Shown: piece after piece, positions 62,286 through 64,000 of the stretch
Layout of the letters: each line of letters begins with the position of its first letter
How positions within the stretch are numbered: position 1 is the stretch's first letter
Assembly (NCBI GenBank): GCA_039033995.1
Contig: JBCCBP010000009.1
Location: 1 to 64,000, forward strand
Direction: 5' to 3'
DNA length: 64,000 nt
DNA from: CALBPI01 sp039033995
Lineage (GTDB): Bacteria > Pseudomonadota > Gammaproteobacteria > Steroidobacterales > Woeseiaceae
The notes under the pieces: model-generated
The model's input: only the letters and a program-made list of their open reading frames with translations
The model's database searches: none
What the model was told of the DNA's origin: nothing
Made by a program: the position numbers and the translations under genes

Positions 62286-63128
62286 CTATTTCCTGCTAAT
62301 TTGCAGGCTGGCCCGGTAGGCGGACGGCGTTGCCCCGTAGGTTTTACGAAACGCTGAAATGAACGCACTCAGACTGTTGTAGCCGGTTTGCCCGGCGATC
62401 TCGGTGACCGATATCTGAGTGCCACCTAACTGAGCTCTCGCGAAGTGCATGCGCCGCCGCACCAAATATTGATACACCGAGAGCCCAAACGCCGTTCGGA
62501 ACAAACGCGACAGATGATACTCGGAGATAGTGGCCGCCCTGGCAACATCGCTCGTCGACAAATCACTGAGAAAACGCGCGTCCATGAATTGACGCGCAAC
62601 GCATAGGCGGTGGACCAGATGCACCTGTGTCATACGTTTTTTGGTGTTGATACGTTGCAACGCCGCGTGACGCGTGCGCTGCAACGACAGGATCTGTCCG
62701 ACGACGTCCATGAAAATCTCATCGGCGACTTCCGGGTCATCAGTCGCTGCCAGACCTAACAGATATTCCGACAAGTCATCGCCTTTTGGTAGCGGATAGC
62801 GGTCGAGCAGAATGCTGAACTCGCCGGGAATACCGAGGAACTCTGCCATCTCACCGACGAATGCGGTACTGACAAAGCACAACAGGATGCGCGCCGTGTA
62901 GGTACTCGCCCTGACCTCCAGGCTAGGGGCTTCAGGCTCGCACAAAAGATGCATGTAGTGATCGGTATCGATACAACGACTATCGACTTCAACCATACCC
63001 TGTAGAGGACACAACACGAGCCAGTGACCGGCGCTCTCCAGCTCGAGACAGCCCGTGTTGTCAGCGGCGCACAGCTCGTGCACCTGAAAAGAGTTGATCG
63101 GTTGTGCTGTCGGCCGCCCTGCTTTCAC
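62286..63128 (-). CDS. AraC-family transcriptional regulator
   Basis: A 280-residue regulator. The C-terminal domain holds two helix-turn-helix units: LSTSDVARAATISEYHLSRLF and, after the linker, ISVTEIAGQTGYNSLSAFISAF with the family-typical FRKTYGATPSAYR. The N-terminal 150 residues are an effector or dimerisation region without a recognised cupin motif. The start is GTG 63128 without a strong Shine-Dalgarno site. The gene is 16 bases after the panC stop, on the same strand. Targets and effector are unknown; the small gene 61912-62226 downstream is a possible neighbour in regulation. Confidence 0.86.
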   Translation of the reverse strand: MKAGRPTAQPINSFQVHELCAADNTGCLELESAGHWLVLCPLQGMVEVDSRCIDTDHYMHLLCEPEAPSLEVRASTYTARILLCFVSTAFVGEMAEFLGIPGEFSILLDRYPLPKGDDLSEYLLGLAATDDPEVADEIFMDVVGQILSLQRTRHAALQRINTKKRMTQVHLVHRLCVARQFMDARFLSDLSTSDVARAATISEYHLSRLFRTAFGLSVYQYLVRRRMHFARAQLGGTQISVTEIAGQTGYNSLSAFISAFRKTYGATPSAYRASLQISRK

Positions 63129-63144
63129 GGTGCGACGTCTGCGC

Positions 63145-64000
63145 TTAGGCGCGCATATCGACGATGATGTTGTCGATCAGGCGAGCCTTACCGAGCAGCG
63201 CTGCACCGAGCACAACCCACTGCCGCAACTCTGGCTTGCGTGCCTTACGCAGTGTGTCTGGTTCCCGAATCGAAATGTAGTCCGGCAAAAACCCAGCTTC
63301 CTCGAGTGTGGCAACGGCCTCGGCCTCCAGCGCGCGATAATCGCGTCGTCCCTCTTCCAAAGCCTGTCGAATGCTGGTGAGCTGTTGGTACAGGACAGGT
63401 GCTGTTTCACGCTCTTCCGCGTCGAGATACTGATTGCGCGAGCTCATGGCCAGCCCGTCATCCTCACGCACTGTTGCGCCATAATGCACCTCAACCCCCA
63501 GGGACAAATCGCGCACCATCTGGCGGATAACCTGCAACTGCTGAAAATCCTTTTGTCCAAACACCGCCTTGTCCGGGGTCACCATCGCAAACAAACGGCA
63601 AACGACCGTCGCGACACCATCGAAATGACCCGGTCGGTGTTTGCCATCCAGTTTGGTCGATATCCCCGGCACGTGCATGTGCGTTGCGTGCTTCACGCCG
63701 AGCGGATACATCGTCGACTCTTCGGGTGTAAATACGAGATCGGCGCCAGCGTCCATCAGTCGGCGGCAATCTGCCTCGAGCGTCCGCGGATAGTTGCCGA
63801 AGTCTTCATTCGCACCGAACTGTGTCGGATTGACGTAAATACTGACGATAACGCGCTCACCAAGGTTCTTCGCCGTCAGCACGAGACTCAAATGCCCGGC
63901 ATGCAAGTTACCCATCGTCGGCACAAAGACAATGCGATCACCGGCAGCTCGCCAGGCTTCGATCTGCTCGCGCATGACCGCTAAAGACTGAACGACCTGC
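63145..64000 (-). CDS. panC: Pantothenate synthetase PanC (5' end cut by window edge)
   Basis: At least 284 codons are visible. The enzyme joins pantoate and beta-alanine with ATP to form pantothenate. The ATP-binding HIGH-like motif is PTMGNLHAGHLSL, the KMSKS-like motif is in LAMSSRNQYLDA, and FGQKDFQQLQVIRQM is present. Two features show that the gene begins beyond the edge: the frame is open upstream of the first in-window ATG (63975), and the residues before it (QVVQSLAVM) match the usual PanC N-terminus. The C-terminus IIVDMRA is complete. Confidence 0.95.
   Translation of the reverse strand, partial: QVVQSLAVMREQIEAWRAAGDRIVFVPTMGNLHAGHLSLVLTAKNLGERVIVSIYVNPTQFGANEDFGNYPRTLEADCRRLMDAGADLVFTPEESTMYPLGVKHATHMHVPGISTKLDGKHRPGHFDGVATVVCRLFAMVTPDKAVFGQKDFQQLQVIRQMVRDLSLGVEVHYGATVREDDGLAMSSRNQYLDAEERETAPVLYQQLTSIRQALEEGRRDYRALEAEAVATLEEAGFLPDYISIREPDTLRKARKPELRQWVVLGAALLGKARLIDNIIVDMRA

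Overview
The window looks like chromosomal DNA of a gammaproteobacterium outside the Enterobacterales, of moderately high GC. The main evidence is gene order on the right side. The series queG | nnr-tsaE-amiB/C-mutL-miaA-hfq-hflX-hflK-hflC-purA ... rnr-rlmB reproduces the classical E. coli arrangement around mutL and hfq, with queG divergent from nnr as in E. coli. No insertion sequence, phage gene, CRISPR array or rRNA was seen. One tRNA is present, tRNA-Leu(CAG).

Left region (1-11.8 kb, minus strand). This is a surface-polysaccharide cluster. In transcription order it holds a Wzi-family outer-membrane protein, a 910-residue SLBB/Wza-type export protein, rmlA-rmlC-rmlD for dTDP-L-rhamnose (rmlB is not in view), a Wzz-type chain-length protein, a Wzx flippase, a SAM methyltransferase, a GT4 glycosyltransferase and a Wzy-like membrane protein cut by the window edge. 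From about 1 to 5 kb the DNA looks AT-richer than the rest, as is common in polysaccharide loci.

11.8-18.3 kb. A RutE-like nitroreductase is followed by a NUDIX/MBL-fold pair (ATGA overlap). A divergent block then starts with an orphan P-II protein. It continues with four genes found together in other bacteria: a DUF2064 transferase, a VTT-domain membrane protein, a mercuric-reductase-like flavoprotein and a second small glycosyltransferase.

18.3-27.9 kb, minus strand. About 9.6 kb of tightly packed genes forms one apparent operon. It encodes a TlpA-type thioredoxin, a coiled-coil periplasmic protein, three TPR proteins (622, 952 and 203 aa), a small periplasmic protein, a MotA/TolQ/ExbB channel, two ExbD/TolR proteins and an AgmX-type TonB-like protein. 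The layout resembles Tol/Agl-type proton-driven envelope machines. One ExbD copy has Asn where the proton-carrying Asp should be. A CRP-like palindrome lies 79 bp upstream of the first gene. A near-identical copy lies at almost the same distance upstream of a second operon (SCP2 protein plus zinc metalloprotease, 43.5-46.3 kb), which suggests a shared regulator.

28-40 kb. This part holds ApbE divergent from LemA-M48 peptidase, a SYLF lipid-binding protein, a lipoprotein, an MFS-acyltransferase fusion, and a 1,327-residue membrane-anchored AAA-like ATPase with a long probable beta-propeller part. The ATPase gene overlaps the MFS gene tail-to-tail by 70 bp. Divergent from it is a small RIO/LPS-kinase-like protein.

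40-64 kb. This is the conserved housekeeping block described above. A non-syntenic insert lies between rnr/tRNA-Leu and purA (metalloprotease, SCP2 protein, NERD-like membrane protein, patatin). After queG come a PPK2 kinase, a small DUF6958-like protein, an AraC regulator and panC, which runs off the right edge. Many start codons were moved from the longest reading frame to starts with a better Shine-Dalgarno site or family match; these choices are given in each entry.
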